Origin: Viscum album | Lineage: Eukaryota; Streptophyta; Magnoliopsida; Santalales; Viscaceae | Direction: 5' to 3' | Length of the DNA stretch: 64,000 nucleotides | Assembly (NCBI GenBank): GCA_963277665.1 | Contig: OY728159.1 | Location: 1,022,335,343 to 1,022,399,342, forward strand | In this document: positions 1 through 11,817 of the stretch, piece after piece | Layout of the letters: the number at the start of each line of letters is the position of its first letter | How positions within the stretch are numbered: position 1 is the first letter of the stretch | Position numbers and translations under genes: made by a program | Notes under the pieces: model-generated | What the model was told of the DNA's origin: nothing | The model's database searches: none | Seen by the model: only the letters and a program-made list of their open reading frames with translations

Positions 1-1250
1 CATGAGCTCTCTCATCCCCAATAGTGCTCTTCCAAGAGATACACTCCATCAGGAACACAACTATCATCTCTTATTGTGAATATAATAGATACCATCCAAG
101 CATGTATTAAAAGCCAATGGCACAACACCTCTATACCAAAGGGAAAATATCTATGATAACATGCCCATCAGATCTCACCATAAATAATGTTTCACTGAAT
201 CTTATCAGATCTCAATACTCAGATAGGGGATGTCACCCAAACCTAATTAGGGAAACATAAAACCCTACTGAACCACTACTGGTATTAGACCATAGAATGA
301 GGATCACTCCCATGAATTTCTAGGCAACACTACAAACCAGGTCTGGAAAACCGTATACCACATCTCCTCGTAATAGGGATCACTCTTAGGATCCCCCGGC
401 GGACACCACGACAAACACTAGTAACTTAAGGTATCTTAGAATGTGGATCGCAACCATGATCCACTAGGGGACACCATGACCCAATCTGACATCCCAAATA
501 TCATATTTCTCAGATATAGGATCATCTCCCATGTAGTGTTGGTCATGAAAATTTGAAAAACTCTATCTGGTTTAGCTCATGAAGCAGGGGATCAGTTCAA
601 AATGAATCCAAAAAACATTTAAAATGCATTTCCTGATTAGGAGATCATATATTCAATGATACCAAAACCTAAGTAAAATTTTCCACTGCGTAGGGGATCA
701 TATAACTGACGATGTCACAAATCATATAGGGCTGTCCATCTTGATATGTGATCTCATCCTATGTATTTTTTGTCATCTCGATACCATGAACATACTCTAG
801 GGAAACCATATTCTAGAGGATCCCACCCTAAGCTCTTTTTAAAGATGAAAAAACTCAAACAAAATGATAAGGGATCCCACACCTGCCTCACTAAAGGTAT
901 ACTATCCTATCAAGGGGATCACAATCCAATACCGAGGATGTAAATCCACACATATCCTCATAGGTATAGACATTAAAACTCACTACACCATTGTTAGTAT
1001 ACACATCGCTAACCCATGATACCCAAAACATTTACTCACCTCACATATCCATGGACTAAACCATGGATAATATCACATTATACATGTAGAACTACTTAGG
1101 ATAGGATAATCATAGAAAAAATATCAGATCCATGAGGAAGGAGTTATTCTGGGAGGAAACTCCACCTAATTGAGACTAAAAGATGTGTAAGGGGGCCTAC
1201 CCAACGTTTGACCCCACCTAAACACCCGGTCGTGTCCTATGATCATATTT
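1..1250. repeat. Degenerate short-period tandem repeat with GGGATCA core
   Basis: A core close to (a/g)GGGATCA recurs roughly every 40-80 bases, for example near 219, 296, 378, 440, 520, 580, 635, 690, 745, 810, 868 and 910, often followed by a C-rich stretch. Copies are strongly diverged and the spacing drifts, so this is an old imperfect array or a decayed repetitive leader of a retroelement. Short open frames here (for example 761-943) have no recognisable domain and follow the repeat. The array may begin before the window. Confidence 0.5.
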
Positions 1251-2150
1251 CTTGGTTGTTAATTTTATACTATAATGAATGTACCTATGATACATGGTGT
1301 GTCTCACGTCACTCGGCCCCAGACCAAGTCTTCCTTTCACACATTTTATCTAGCCGTGTCTCCCACAAGGTGTGTACCCCTTGGTAGATGACATGTTACT
1401 TCCACACAACATTATATCCTTATATTATGCATGTTTCCATGTCCAACACCCTATTTCTATGTACCATGTATATGTACTTTTACATGGCAGTGTATGTTCA
1501 CTTGACTTCCCTGGCCATGTCCTCAGGCCACTCAACATGGGGCCACTATGCAAACATGTATATCTGGTACATGAAGTGTGGTCCCCAAAACTCATATTCC
1601 AAAAATGGGAAGAACAAATGGTGTGTCCCACTAGTATACACGTCTTGTAGATGGTAAAATCTATAAAAAAAATCCTTACAATTATCATTTATTGCTCAAA
1701 TTTTCCATGAAGCAGACATATCAATCCCCAAAGATTCCCCAACAAACATTTAAGGGCTCAACACCCTTAAAATGATCTATAAAAAGGGGATTGAGAATTA
1801 AATCTAAAAAAAACTACCTCATGGTGAAATTATTAATATTTGTGGTAATATTCATGCTCTGAAGCTACATTACTATGATCTAGGAGCGATCTTCATCAAG
1901 ATCAGAGGTTAGCATCACTTCGTTTCCTTGATTTGGTCCTCTGGGTTTCTATAGGTCGAAAGAAAGGGAACGAGGATTCTAATCCTTCTAGAATGAATAC
2001 CAAAGAGGTGGGGGAGAAGATTTATTGATTAAATTTTAATAAATAAATAACACCCATTGAACTCCCCGTCACCAAATCTCCTCTGACCTGACACCTGGCA
2101 CCAACAATTTTTATGTCACACCTAGGATAAAAATGTTGTTCTAGACTCAG
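1251..2150 (+). other. LTR-like / leader region with TATA box, family unknown
   Basis: The stretch is CT/CA-rich with repeated words such as gtgtcyccac and acatg, then a good TATA-like site (tctataaaaagggga, 1776-1790). About 300 bases later comes acctggcaccaacaattt (2092-2109), which loosely resembles the junction of an LTR with a primer-binding site. It reads like the promoter, R and U5 parts of an LTR in plus orientation, but no second copy is visible, so the boundary and family are open. The 92-residue frame at 1372-1650 shows no domain. Confidence 0.3.
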
Positions 2151-2640
2151 CTGAGACCTCATATTTCTAATCTAATACTCCAATAAATAGTTATTATATA
2201 TTTATAAAGAAACTAAATTCATTTGATAAAATATATTTAATACCAACTTTCTGAGGCTCTATGGTCCCTGGAACTTCACACTGACTCAGCACCTAGATTT
2301 GGAAAATTTATTGGAAATATTCCAAAGTCTTACCTATCAAAATCTGAGTCCCTTCAACAATGTTTTGAATATAGGTGATCTACTTGTATATTTAAATCCT
2401 ATTTGGTATGAATTGGAATCCAAAATAATAATATAAAATAATGGTAAACTATGTACCAATACAGATAAGATAGCGGATAAAGGGTTTAAATTGTGTAAAT
2501 GCATTCAATAAGAAAAATCATTTTAAATAGTTTCCTTGTTTAAATCCCTTAGAATTATTCATTATATAATAAATTACCATGACTATTAAATTTATAATAT
2601 TTAAATCAAATATAGATTTCCTCTATGGGAACCTTCAGTA
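2151..2640. other. AT-rich sequence, nothing recognised
   Basis: I see no coding motif, tandem repeat or terminal repeat here. It lies between the LTR-like leader and the copia RT remnant and may be decayed copia internal sequence. Confidence 0.4.
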
Positions 2641-3790
2641 ATATGTATACATGATAAAATAAGAATGCTTTCTGACTCAAGGTGGTGATAAAAATATATG
2701 AAAGTTATATAGATCCATTAAAGGATTAAAGAATACAATCAGGTCATGGAATATTAAGTTTAACGAATATATAAAATAAATTTTTTTCATTAAAAATTAA
2801 TGTTAACAATGTTTTTATAAGAGGTGCAGGGGGAATGAAGTCATTATGTTAATAGTATATGTTGATGACATATAAGTTATTGGAAACAACATATATGTAT
2901 TACAATTTTTTAATGGATGGTTAAGAAAATGATTCACCATGATGGACATAGAAAATTTAGCCTACATTATAGAGATTAAGATCATAACATATATATATCC
3001 AAGCTATATCTTGGACTATGTAGAGGTACATATATTGACCATATACTAAATAGATTTTGTATGGAAGAATCCAAGAGGGGATTAGTTCTTTTGTAATAAG
3101 CTATACATATTTCTAATAAAATTTATTCTCATATATAAGAGGATAAAAAATAAAGAGTAATATATCACATGGTTCAGGGATATGATCAATCATGTACACC
3201 ACGTCATGTACTAGACATGATGTTGGATATGCATTGTGCCCGATAGGTAGATATCAAGCTGATCTCAATGAACAACATTGATATGCTATTAATGTAATAA
3301 TTAAGTATCTTAGAATAACTGAGGATATAATAATGGTGTATTGAGGAGATTAGGAGATATTCATTAGACTTCATACTGTTTCTAGTTGTCAAATAGATCA
3401 AAATTATATGAAGCCGAAGTCAGGATATATCTTCAGTCACAATAGAGGAGATATAAGATGGAATATATCAAAGAAACTAGTGGTCATCGATTCTACCATG
3501 GATTATGATCGTATAGATTCTTCTAATATAGGAAATTATGTTATTTGGATATAAAATTTTTCCTTGGATATTTATTTGGTACTTATTAGTAAAAAAAATA
3601 TCATATATTTTTCTTATAATACTATAATGGAGGCTCCTACAAAAGATCCAATGTCACACAAATACAAAACGAACACACTCCTAAAGTATCACCAATTGAT
3701 GTATTTTTCTTATCGAGGTGAAGATTCTAAAAGAAGAGTTTCCATAGAAGAAAAAATTGTGGATACATTGATTAAGTCATTATCTTAGAA
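2641..3790 (+). pseudogene. Ty1/copia polyprotein remnant: reverse transcriptase and RNase H
   Basis: Pieces of a copia pol can be read in the plus frames. Near 2730-2770 the frame gives RSWNIKFNEYIK, the copia RT block that follows the GLKQ-like segment. At about 2855-2875 it gives VYVDDI, the RT catalytic YVDD box with both Asp kept, directly followed by a stop. Next come a WLRK block and an LAYII-EIKI block matching the usual KDLG...YILGI region. The RNase H end follows: SGYIFSHNRGDIRW near 3420-3470, then an open frame at 3564-3788 ending VDTLIKSLS, the usual copia C-terminus (ADxLTKxL). Stops and shifts are frequent. Gag, protease, integrase and the 5' LTR are missing or unrecognisable, so the copy is dead. 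Confidence 0.85.
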
Positions 3791-3847
3791 AAATAATGAA
3801 TATCATGTGAGAGCTAGCCGAAAGAAGGTTGTTATCCTTTTGATATA

Positions 3848-3862
3848 GTGAAAGTGGGAGTC
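3848..3862 (+). other. Polypurine tract of the copia element
   Basis: The purine-rich string gtgaaagtgggagtc lies between the end of the RNase H remnant and a TGTTGG LTR start, the expected place for plus-strand priming. It fixes the element's orientation and 3' LTR border. Confidence 0.75.
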
Positions 3863-5870
3863 TGTTGGAGTTGGTTCCCAATAACTTAATTTTATAAACT
3901 TTATGATTAACTAAATTTATATTTCTAAATATTTATAAACTACTTATCAAATCATGAATTTTCCTCTACGTGACATAGTATGTGATAATTTACTAAGAGT
4001 AGTTGTGACACCAAAAGGATATAGAAGTTCCCAACATTGATGAGAACCCAAAAGTGATAATATAGATTTACTCAACATATTATCTATATCTAGATTAAAT
4101 CATGATTGTTAATAAAATTATACATTATATTAGGTGTTCATACTCTTAGGACGTTGAAGCACCATATCATGGTGTACAACCTTTTGAATTTTTATAATAG
4201 ATGATTATGAGAATGAACCAACTAGTATAACATTCACATTTATACATTCCATTAGATGTTCCTATATGTGGATATGTTTAATGATCCTTAGACTTTGAAA
4301 TAATTATTACTGGATATTATGAGTCACAGTATTTGATGTATTGATGAATATCATGATGAAATATGTTTACAATGAATAATAATACATTTAATGTATCATG
4401 AGTTGCACTTCAATAATTAATAATATGAGAAAGGATTATTCCTTTATGTTCTTTAGACAATTTAGATATCCTAGTACCTTTGATGGAAATATTATAGAAT
4501 ATGTAAATCTATATCCATGGTGTTATGTAGGAAAGTTCAATTTCCAAAAATGAAAAGAAAGAGACATCATGAAAATATGTTAATTGCAACAGTATGAAAC
4601 CTTCTTGATTGGAGATATCATGATAAATGGATTATATTATATAGTAAGAATCATTTGGAGGTTTAATGTAATTGTGACATGAACTTATTTTTCTATCAAA
4701 ACCATACCATGTTGTTATATTATACTATTGGACTATGGGATCCCTCACATAATGCCACTAAAAAATAGGATTAGAGGTCTAAACACTAATTGTATTTAGA
4801 GCCTCAGCTAAATTATAATAATATTTACTATTTAACATGTTGAGTAAATATTATTTTAGAAAATTGTAGTATATTTATTTTAGATCTCTTCATCTCAATA
4901 ATTATTCAATTGTAATTCAATTAAAATTTTTTGGGACTAGAATATGTAGTAAATAATTATTTACTATTTAGTGAATGTAATATTTTTTTATTTACTAGAG
5001 AATAATGCAAGGATATTGATTTATTAAATAATCTTTCATTATTCAAAGAGTGATAAATATTAGAGTGTAATAGAGGGAATTTTTTTTTGTTCCAATGAAA
5101 ATTAATATATATTAACTATTTTTTGAATAAATAATATTTAATCAATACTCTAGTATTTTGAATGTTAAGAAAAAATAATAATTTTATTATTATAATAGAC
5201 ATGGGGTTCATTGTGGATTAAAAAAATAATCTAGGTGTGTGTAAAATTATTATTTTATAAAAATAGTGTTATTTAATCCCAATTATAATATTCATAAAAA
5301 TGTGGGTTCCATTTCTTTTGGTGTTGCACGATAACTTTAATAGAATTATCTAAAGGCCCTAAAGATATCTCTCATCTAAGAATGATATTAATAATAGTGA
5401 GTAGTCCTCCTCCTTCACCACTACTGATTCAATATTTATCAATGTTAATTCATCTTTTAGTGATTCTAGGTGAGATCAAAGATTAGTGATGTAATTATTA
5501 GGATCAACTATGTCAAAACCTATTGATTCCAAAGGCGAAGTTCATGGGTTTATAGATCATGCATTGATCACAGATCGTGGGTATCTACACTTGATTCTTA
5601 TATTAAGTGATGATATAACCTATAGAAATTGTAAATTTCATCAATGAAGGATGAATTAATCTCAAAGAAATTATTTAGTTTCAAAAATTATTTATAAATA
5701 TTTATTTGATGATACTCAGATTAGTTTTTGTGTTCTCTCATAAATTATTCTTAGACTAAATTTTGTTGTTCATAACATTTATCATCGATGTATGTCTCAG
5801 ATTAATAATCGATTATGAAAAAAATGTGATTTGTGTATACTTCATACGGTGCTACTGCTCTACAAAAAAC
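3863..5870 (+). mobile_element. Ty1/copia 3' LTR (right end approximate)
   Basis: The LTR starts with TGTTGGAGTTGG immediately after the polypurine tract, a typical copia LTR start. It is AT-rich in its first 1.4 kb. Around 5300-5640 it becomes more mixed, which may be R/U5. I could not find the closing CA with certainty. The end is set where the sequence begins to match gypsy LTRs (5870-6100 resembles 25500-25740). No 5' LTR partner lies in the window. Confidence 0.55.
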
Positions 5871-6072
5871 ATTCATATAATGATAGAGTTAATAAATAAA
5901 TTTGTTATTTATGATATCATTATTATTATGTGAAGGTCAATTATTATTTACATTTATTTAATTCCATCCATCAAAAAAATAGAATAAGTGTTCATGCGTA
6001 TGTATGACCAAGTGTCTCCATGAATTATGAAATTTATTTTTATATCTATTCCTTTTATAGATAAATTTAAAT

Positions 6073-6091
6073 ATATATATATATATATATA
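6073..6091. repeat. (AT)n microsatellite in LTR A
   Basis: An uninterrupted AT dinucleotide run of about 20 bases. A similar run sits at the equivalent place in LTR G (25692-25709), so it was probably already in the ancestral LTR. Confidence 0.9.
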
Positions 6092-6259
6092 ATGAATAAA
6101 TATTATATTTATACCATGTGTAAAATTCTTGAGATGATGGATCCACGATCAAATTATAAGAAATAGAACTGCCTAATCGAATCTTTCAGGAAAATTAAAA
6201 TAGTTAACCTCATGAAATGAAAATTATAATAAATAATTTCTAATAAATGAACATTAAAA

Positions 6260-7600
6260 TCTTATAAGTGGCTAATATTCCCTCAATAGGGGTGAAGGAG
6301 GACCCCAAAAATTCCATTTACACTAAGATCACTCGCACTGGGGTTCCTTCCCAGTATCACCCCCTCGTTGTGAGTGGCTTTCTCTAGGGAAATTCTCTTT
6401 CTCCCTCTCCCTTCCCCTTTTCTTCCTTCAATTTCATTTTACTCTCATTCATCGACTCATTATTTTATTTTATTTTCTAGTGATTTGGGGTTTATATTTT
6501 CTTCGTTAACTTCATTTACTATGTCTGCTACTCTTGTTGCTAGAACCATCTTGAAAAAACCCCAATTGGTTGAACTCAATGGAACGTTAGTGATTTGGTT
6601 TTGGTGGTGGAATCCTACGGTCCCATCCCTCTACCCTTCCCATTTCCTTCCAGTGGTCCTCCTCTTTCTTTATTAACTTATTCATAGTTCATGACACCAT
6701 ATTCTTTCATGTGAGATGGGGTTTAGGGTTGTTTGGGATGGTTTTGGTAGTATGTCTTTTGGCATTCCCTCTTAGTGTGGTTCCATTCAGTTTGTTTTTT
6801 CTATTTTAGTTTCATTTTGGGGTTATTAGTTTTTTTATTTTCTATTTAAAGGGATTTGATTAGTGATTAATCAAAAAATATAATGACGGTTTCATGGAAT
6901 AATTCAGTTGTTGGTGGATATGATGGTATATTTTTCTAGTTACAATTATGAATGTTGAACACTGTCAATGATTTTACTCTACTCTTGATCCAGGATCCAA
7001 AAACCTATCTCCCATCTTGAATCGAGTGATTTTTTTCATGGTGTTTTTAGTATGTGTAGTTAGAGTGATTAATGATGTTCCAAGTGGCATTATTCCTGAT
7101 GGATTCATCCCTGGATTTGGGTCCCTACTAAGATTGATGTCTATATTTTTTTGAAGCCTCTTTGACTGGTTAGTTGTCTTCATGTTATGTCAGGGTATTT
7201 TTTTGACAATGATGATGGGTTATGGAGGGATATTTCTCATATAAAAACCAGTGTCATGGTGGTCTATTCTTCGCAACATTTCAATTGATGATGACAATGA
7301 TGGAGGTTTTTGTTGCTTGGTGTATGTCAGATATTTCCACTCATGGTATGAAGTGAGGTTTATCAGGTCATGATTCTCATGTGTGTTTTACTTTTTGAAT
7401 TTGGATATTATGTTTTTGTAGCTCATGGTATAGTGGAATTTTACTGATGTAAGTTTTAATTTTTAATTTTATTTTTTTCTTGTGGTTTGGGTTTCTGTTG
7501 GAATTTTTGTGTTTGGCTATTGGTTTGGGATCTTTGTTTGGGTCTTCTTGTATGTAGTTCCGACTTAACCATAATGTGGTTTAATATGAGAATGAAAAAA
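6260..7600 (+). mobile_element. Polyadenylated insertion in LTR A, possible retroposon (LINE-like or processed transcript)
   Basis: This 1.3-kb stretch is absent from the matching place in LTR G. It opens with a long pyrimidine tract (6385-6440, mostly CT), like a plant 5' UTR, and carries a 100-residue frame (6374-6676) with no domain I recognise. It ends with gaatgaaaaaaa near 7592, like a poly(A) tail. The flanks gaaggagga (6294) and ggaggagga (7608) could be a worn target-site duplication. No reverse transcriptase or known host gene is visible. Alternatives are the start of a truncated LINE, a retrocopied transcript, or LTR-specific sequence lost elsewhere. Confidence 0.4.
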
Positions 7601-9299
7601 ATATATTTGGAGGAGGATATGAATATAAGATATCATTAGTAAGTGCATGATATATTATATAATTTTATAAAATTAAAATTTATTATATAGGAGGTTATAG
7701 AACTTTTGATGAATATTGAACTTGAGGTTAGGGTTTTTTGTTATTGTGACACTATTTACTTTCATTTTTTTGATTAAGTTTCAGATGAGAAAATTTCATA
7801 GTCTACCACTAAATTGTATCATTAATTTCATATTCCTATGGTTATTCATGAAATTTTCATGTAATAATACCATTTACACTCTTTTTAACTAAAAATAATA
7901 GAAAACTTTTTTTCAAGAAAAATTATTTGTTTCTTATTTGTTTGGTAATATTGTTCTCCCATGTCAATGATTTCATTAAAATGTTTTTATTTTTTTTTAA
8001 TATTATCAACTGATTTTAATAGTCTTTTTTACCATGATTTAATTTTTTAGAATTGTTTTAATATGAATATTCTTATCATTTTTTCAATGAGGTAATTTTT
8101 TTGTTTTTCCAAAAATTTGAATGGAATATTTGTTTTATCATGCACAATATAAATGGAATTTTCATTCATCAAGAGATTAATTTCAAATTATACGTGGTTA
8201 TTTTGAGAGAAAATGTTTTCTATTATATTTTTCGAATTTTTATATTTAAAGGATGTGATTCCAAAATAAATTGGTGTTGTCCTCAAGAAATATTCGAAGT
8301 GATATTTCAAATGACTATTCATTTATGATAACTTCCTTTGATATTACTTTTTATTTACTAGGGATATTATCCAGATATATATACCTAATTGTTTATATAT
8401 ATGGTTTGTAATTATGATGATGTGATTTTTATGAATTCCATTTATTTTTTTAAAGGTCATGCTATGAATAATTGTTGAAATTTTTATAAACCACATTTCT
8501 TTTCAACCAATTATGAAATATGATTAATGTTTTATGATCTTGTGAAATATATATGAATAAGTTTTTATTATTTAATTTGTGGGCCTGAAATTATATATCC
8601 TTAAAAGGAATTGGGTAAAGATTCATATCTTATGAGATAATAAGGACTAGAATAGGGAGTGAACCTAGGTCTGTAAGGGACAGTGTTTGTTATGATAGTC
8701 TTTGGTATGATCATTGAATAAGTATACAATGATATGGGGAGTGAAACCAATCCAATATGATATTCTTGGTAGTGAGCCTTAAATAAGGATTTGTTTTCTA
8801 TTTTTATATGTATTCCAAAACAATATGTCTTATAAAAATGTTATTAACTCATGGATAATGTTCTTTGATATTAGTATGATTCGTATACAATGAACTTCCA
8901 TGACATATGACATGATTCAAGATTACAATCTATGATATACTTGGTTTGTAATTTCATATCTTAAGATAATGTAATAAATACCTTATGATAATGTTATGTT
9001 TAAGTTATCATTTATATCTCCCTTGTTTACTTTTACAGAGCATTTGAGTTCCCCATTTGTTATTTTTCCTTTCACTAGGTTATGAAGACATCTTTTAAGT
9101 AGGGTATGAATTATAAGAGTACTATATGGGAAGATAATTGAGGAAGATGTTAAAGATATTTTTTTAAATAATATTATTATGTATCTAGTATCTATTTACA
9201 CTAAACCTTTAAGGTTATATCATGTTTCATAAAGCTATATATTTAATGTTTATATAAAATGATGTGTTTTTTAGTATGAAAACTATGGGTAACAATAGT

Positions 9300-9312
9300 T
9301 TTTATCATAGTA
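9300..9312 (+). other. Degenerate primer-binding site after LTR A
   Basis: The sequence ttttatcatagta lies right after the LTR end and resembles the TGGTATCAGAG start of the initiator-tRNA-Met PBS used by plant gypsy elements. The same arrangement, better kept, follows LTR B. Two G-to-T differences make this a weak call on its own. Confidence 0.45.
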
Positions 9313-9789
9313 GGTTTTAGTCAATATTCATTGATTAGTATTTGAGAACATTAGTAAAAACCGTAAGGATAATATCAAGTATATGATACAATCCCAATGT
9401 TTGGTTTAGATATATATTATGTGGTTTTTCTAGAAATATGTCCCTATTCTAAAAGTACAAGTGGAAATGGTTTTGGAATAGATGTATCATGGGTTAATAA
9501 ACCTAAGAAGTCTTGGTAGAGTATATCTTGAAAATAATTATAGTGTATAGTAAATTATCCCTTGGTGTAAACCTATTTAACACTCACCAATGATATGATT
9601 TGGTTAAATCACATTTTCATTTTGAAGTATTATGATTGATTTGAATAGTGTCCTAGGTTAAAACTAAGTGTCCTAGATTGAATAAAATGTGTTAGAATTT
9701 ATAAATTATATGAATAATATTTCAACATTTTATTATTTATCAATATAAATATTTTTTATCACACTCAACGTTTTTGTTTTAGTCAATTG

Positions 9790-10165
9790 ATGGATCCAAT
9801 AGTATTAATCTTAGTGATAGATTTGATGGAAAATGGAATGACTGTCCTCATGAAAAACCAAATGAAATTGAAATAGGATGTAGAATAACTGTGATTATGC
9901 CAAAAAATCTATCTCATTCTATAATTATTAATATTAACTTTGGTGTTCTTCATGAAAACATTATAAGAGAAAAATAGATTTTTTTGGAAGACCATGGACG
10001 GAAGAAGATTCAGATTCTTACATATCATGTATGTGGGAATAGTTACTCATGGAAATGTCACAGAGGAATAATAAAATGTTTTATTTGTGAAAAAGAAGGA
10101 TATTAAGTAATTAATTACCAAGGAGATAGAAAAAGTAAGGACCTATGTTGTTCCAATCATTGAAG
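9790..10165 (+). pseudogene. Gag nucleocapsid remnant with broken CCHC zinc knuckle
   Basis: In one plus frame near 10057-10150 the reading is CFICEKEGY, stop, VINY, then LCCSNH. The spacing fits the retroviral zinc knuckle C-x2-C-x4-H-x4-C, but the His and last Cys positions are both Tyr and a stop lies between them. The upstream block (9790-10010) is moderately open and could be the preceding gag region. It sits about 0.5 kb after the PBS, a plausible gag position in a shortened element. Plant LINE ORF1 proteins also carry such knuckles, but the context favours gag. Confidence 0.5.
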
Positions 10166-11780
10166 TGATAATATTGATGTGTTAATGTATTAGGACATTA
10201 TTATTATGTTGTGAAAGTGTTCTTAAAATAATATTTTTGTTATAAGGGTTATAAAAAAAGGATTCATCCAAAATAGTTTTCCTTTAATGATTTGAAATCC
10301 TATTTAGTGATAAGTAATTTTTTCTGGGACACACATGATTGAGGGAAAAATAATCCTTAATACATGCTTCATGTTGAGATAATAATGTTTAGTTTGGATA
10401 AAGAGAAGATTGGATAGTATTAATGACCTTGAAATTCATTGGTAATTTGATGAAAAATTGATTTATGTGATCTTTGGTTATGTTTAAATTAATGTTTTAT
10501 TAATTGAGTATATTAGAACATTTTTAAGAACTTATGTTTTCAATGAGATTTTATATTATAAAACATTGAGGTGACATGAATCATTTAATGGGTTTTAGAA
10601 TGAAAACTCTATTAAGGTTTAAATAACCCTTTGGGTTAATATTTTATTTTATTTCATGTAAATTACCATACATTAGATAGTTGGATTTATATAATCATGA
10701 TTGTTGAAAGGTGATTCATTATCAAAGGGATATTTCAAGAGATATTTATGTCCAAGATAAGGGTTTCCATTAAAGTTAGTATCTAAATTTTATTCATGAT
10801 ATTTTCGTGAAGTTCACTGCATTATAAGATTATATAGTGATGTATCATGGTGATTAATAGTATTTTGAGAGATTTTCATTAGGTTGAAGTATATGTAACC
10901 CCTAGGTTTAACATGTTATTTAACATAAAATATTAATTTGAAAAAATACAATGATATTTTTTTCGGATGTGATCTGAAAAAATGACACAACCTTTAAGGT
11001 TAAAACATTCATTAAAATTGATGTGGTTGATCAAACTTGTTGTATAGGGTTATTAATTTATGGAAGGAAAAAAGTTGAAATTTTGGTATTACTATGGAAA
11101 TTTTGGAGTAAAATGTATTTTTTAATCACATGAATGTTCATAAATTTTGGATATTATCGTAATATGGGCATTCCATTTTGGTTTTTTAATGTTTAAAGAT
11201 ATGGGGAATAGTTTTTTATTCTCTAATGTGTTATTTTATCCATTATAAGTTGATGTTAGTGCCTTAGGCATTAACCAAAATTCTTCTTTAATTGTAATTA
11301 TTTGGAAAAAAGATAATATTATGGTGGGAATTGATTAATGGATGAAATCATACTTGCATGAAGGTATATTTTTTTATTTTCTTAGTCTAAATGGAAAATT
11401 AATTCCTAAAATCTAGGAAAAGTCACTTGATACAAATATTTTATCCTATTATACTTGTTTATGAGGAATCGATTTCATTTTTCACACATCACTTTTTATG
11501 GTTTTGTGATCAATTTATTTCTCATAATCATTCACTTTGTTGTTATCATTGTTATATTTAACTCTCCACAATTATTTTGAAATTAATATTTTCCTCAATT
11601 TTCATATTTTCACCTCCCAAATATTTTACAGTATTTGATAACTTAGTAATTCATTATCATAGATGAATATCATATTTATCTTTCCTTGTTTTCAAGAGGA
11701 TGTTTTATTAACCTATTTTAGTATGTGAGTTTCCAAAAAAGAAATTTTCAAATACGAGACTCACTATTGTCGAGAAAATT

Positions 11781-11817
11781 TTCAAATTGTGAGGCTAAAA
11801 TTTATTGGGGGGGGGGA
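11781..11817 (+). other. Polypurine tract before LTR B
   Basis: A run of ten G (11807-11816) plus A directly precedes TGTGACACCC. A G-rich tract abutting TGTRACACCC is the classic 3' end of Tekay/Del internal regions, and the same layout occurs in reverse at 60336-60350. It means LTR B is, at least formally, the 3' LTR of the element upstream. Confidence 0.8.

Larger units (their letters stand above)
5871..9297 (+). mobile_element. Tekay-type gypsy LTR A (5' truncated), first LTR of the plus-strand array
   Basis: The segments 5871-6250 and 7600-9297 match LTR G (25500-27457) in order and, reversed, the end of LTR H (56533-57200). Shared landmarks are the TACGTACG-type motif at 5991-6024, the cttgaggt(a/t)a(a/g) site near 7720, the tatcttatgagataa and gactatcatag-like block at 8600-8760, and the ctttacag...ccttt...ctag block near 9030-9080. 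It ends with actatgggtaacaatag, followed by a PBS-like site. The first half of the LTR is missing, cut at the copia boundary. A 1.3-kb foreign segment splits it. Confidence 0.7.
9298..11800 (+). mobile_element. Internal region 1 of the plus array, mostly decayed
   Basis: It lies between the PBS-like site and the polypurine tract before LTR B. At about 2.5 kb it is far shorter than the roughly 5-kb internal region of a full chromovirus. Apart from the zinc-knuckle block at 9790-10165 I see no protease, RT or integrase motifs. The last 50 bases (ttcaaattgtgaggctaaaattt, 11781-11803) match the end of the 60-63 kb Tekay element before its own tract, which ties this internal region to the same lineage. 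Heavy deletion or a non-autonomous derivative would both fit. Confidence 0.6.

Noticed and set aside
1372..1688. Overlapping open frames on both strands near 1.4-1.7 kb
   Set aside because: Three overlapping frames in one repetitive CT/CA-rich stretch, none with a recognisable motif; most likely chance.
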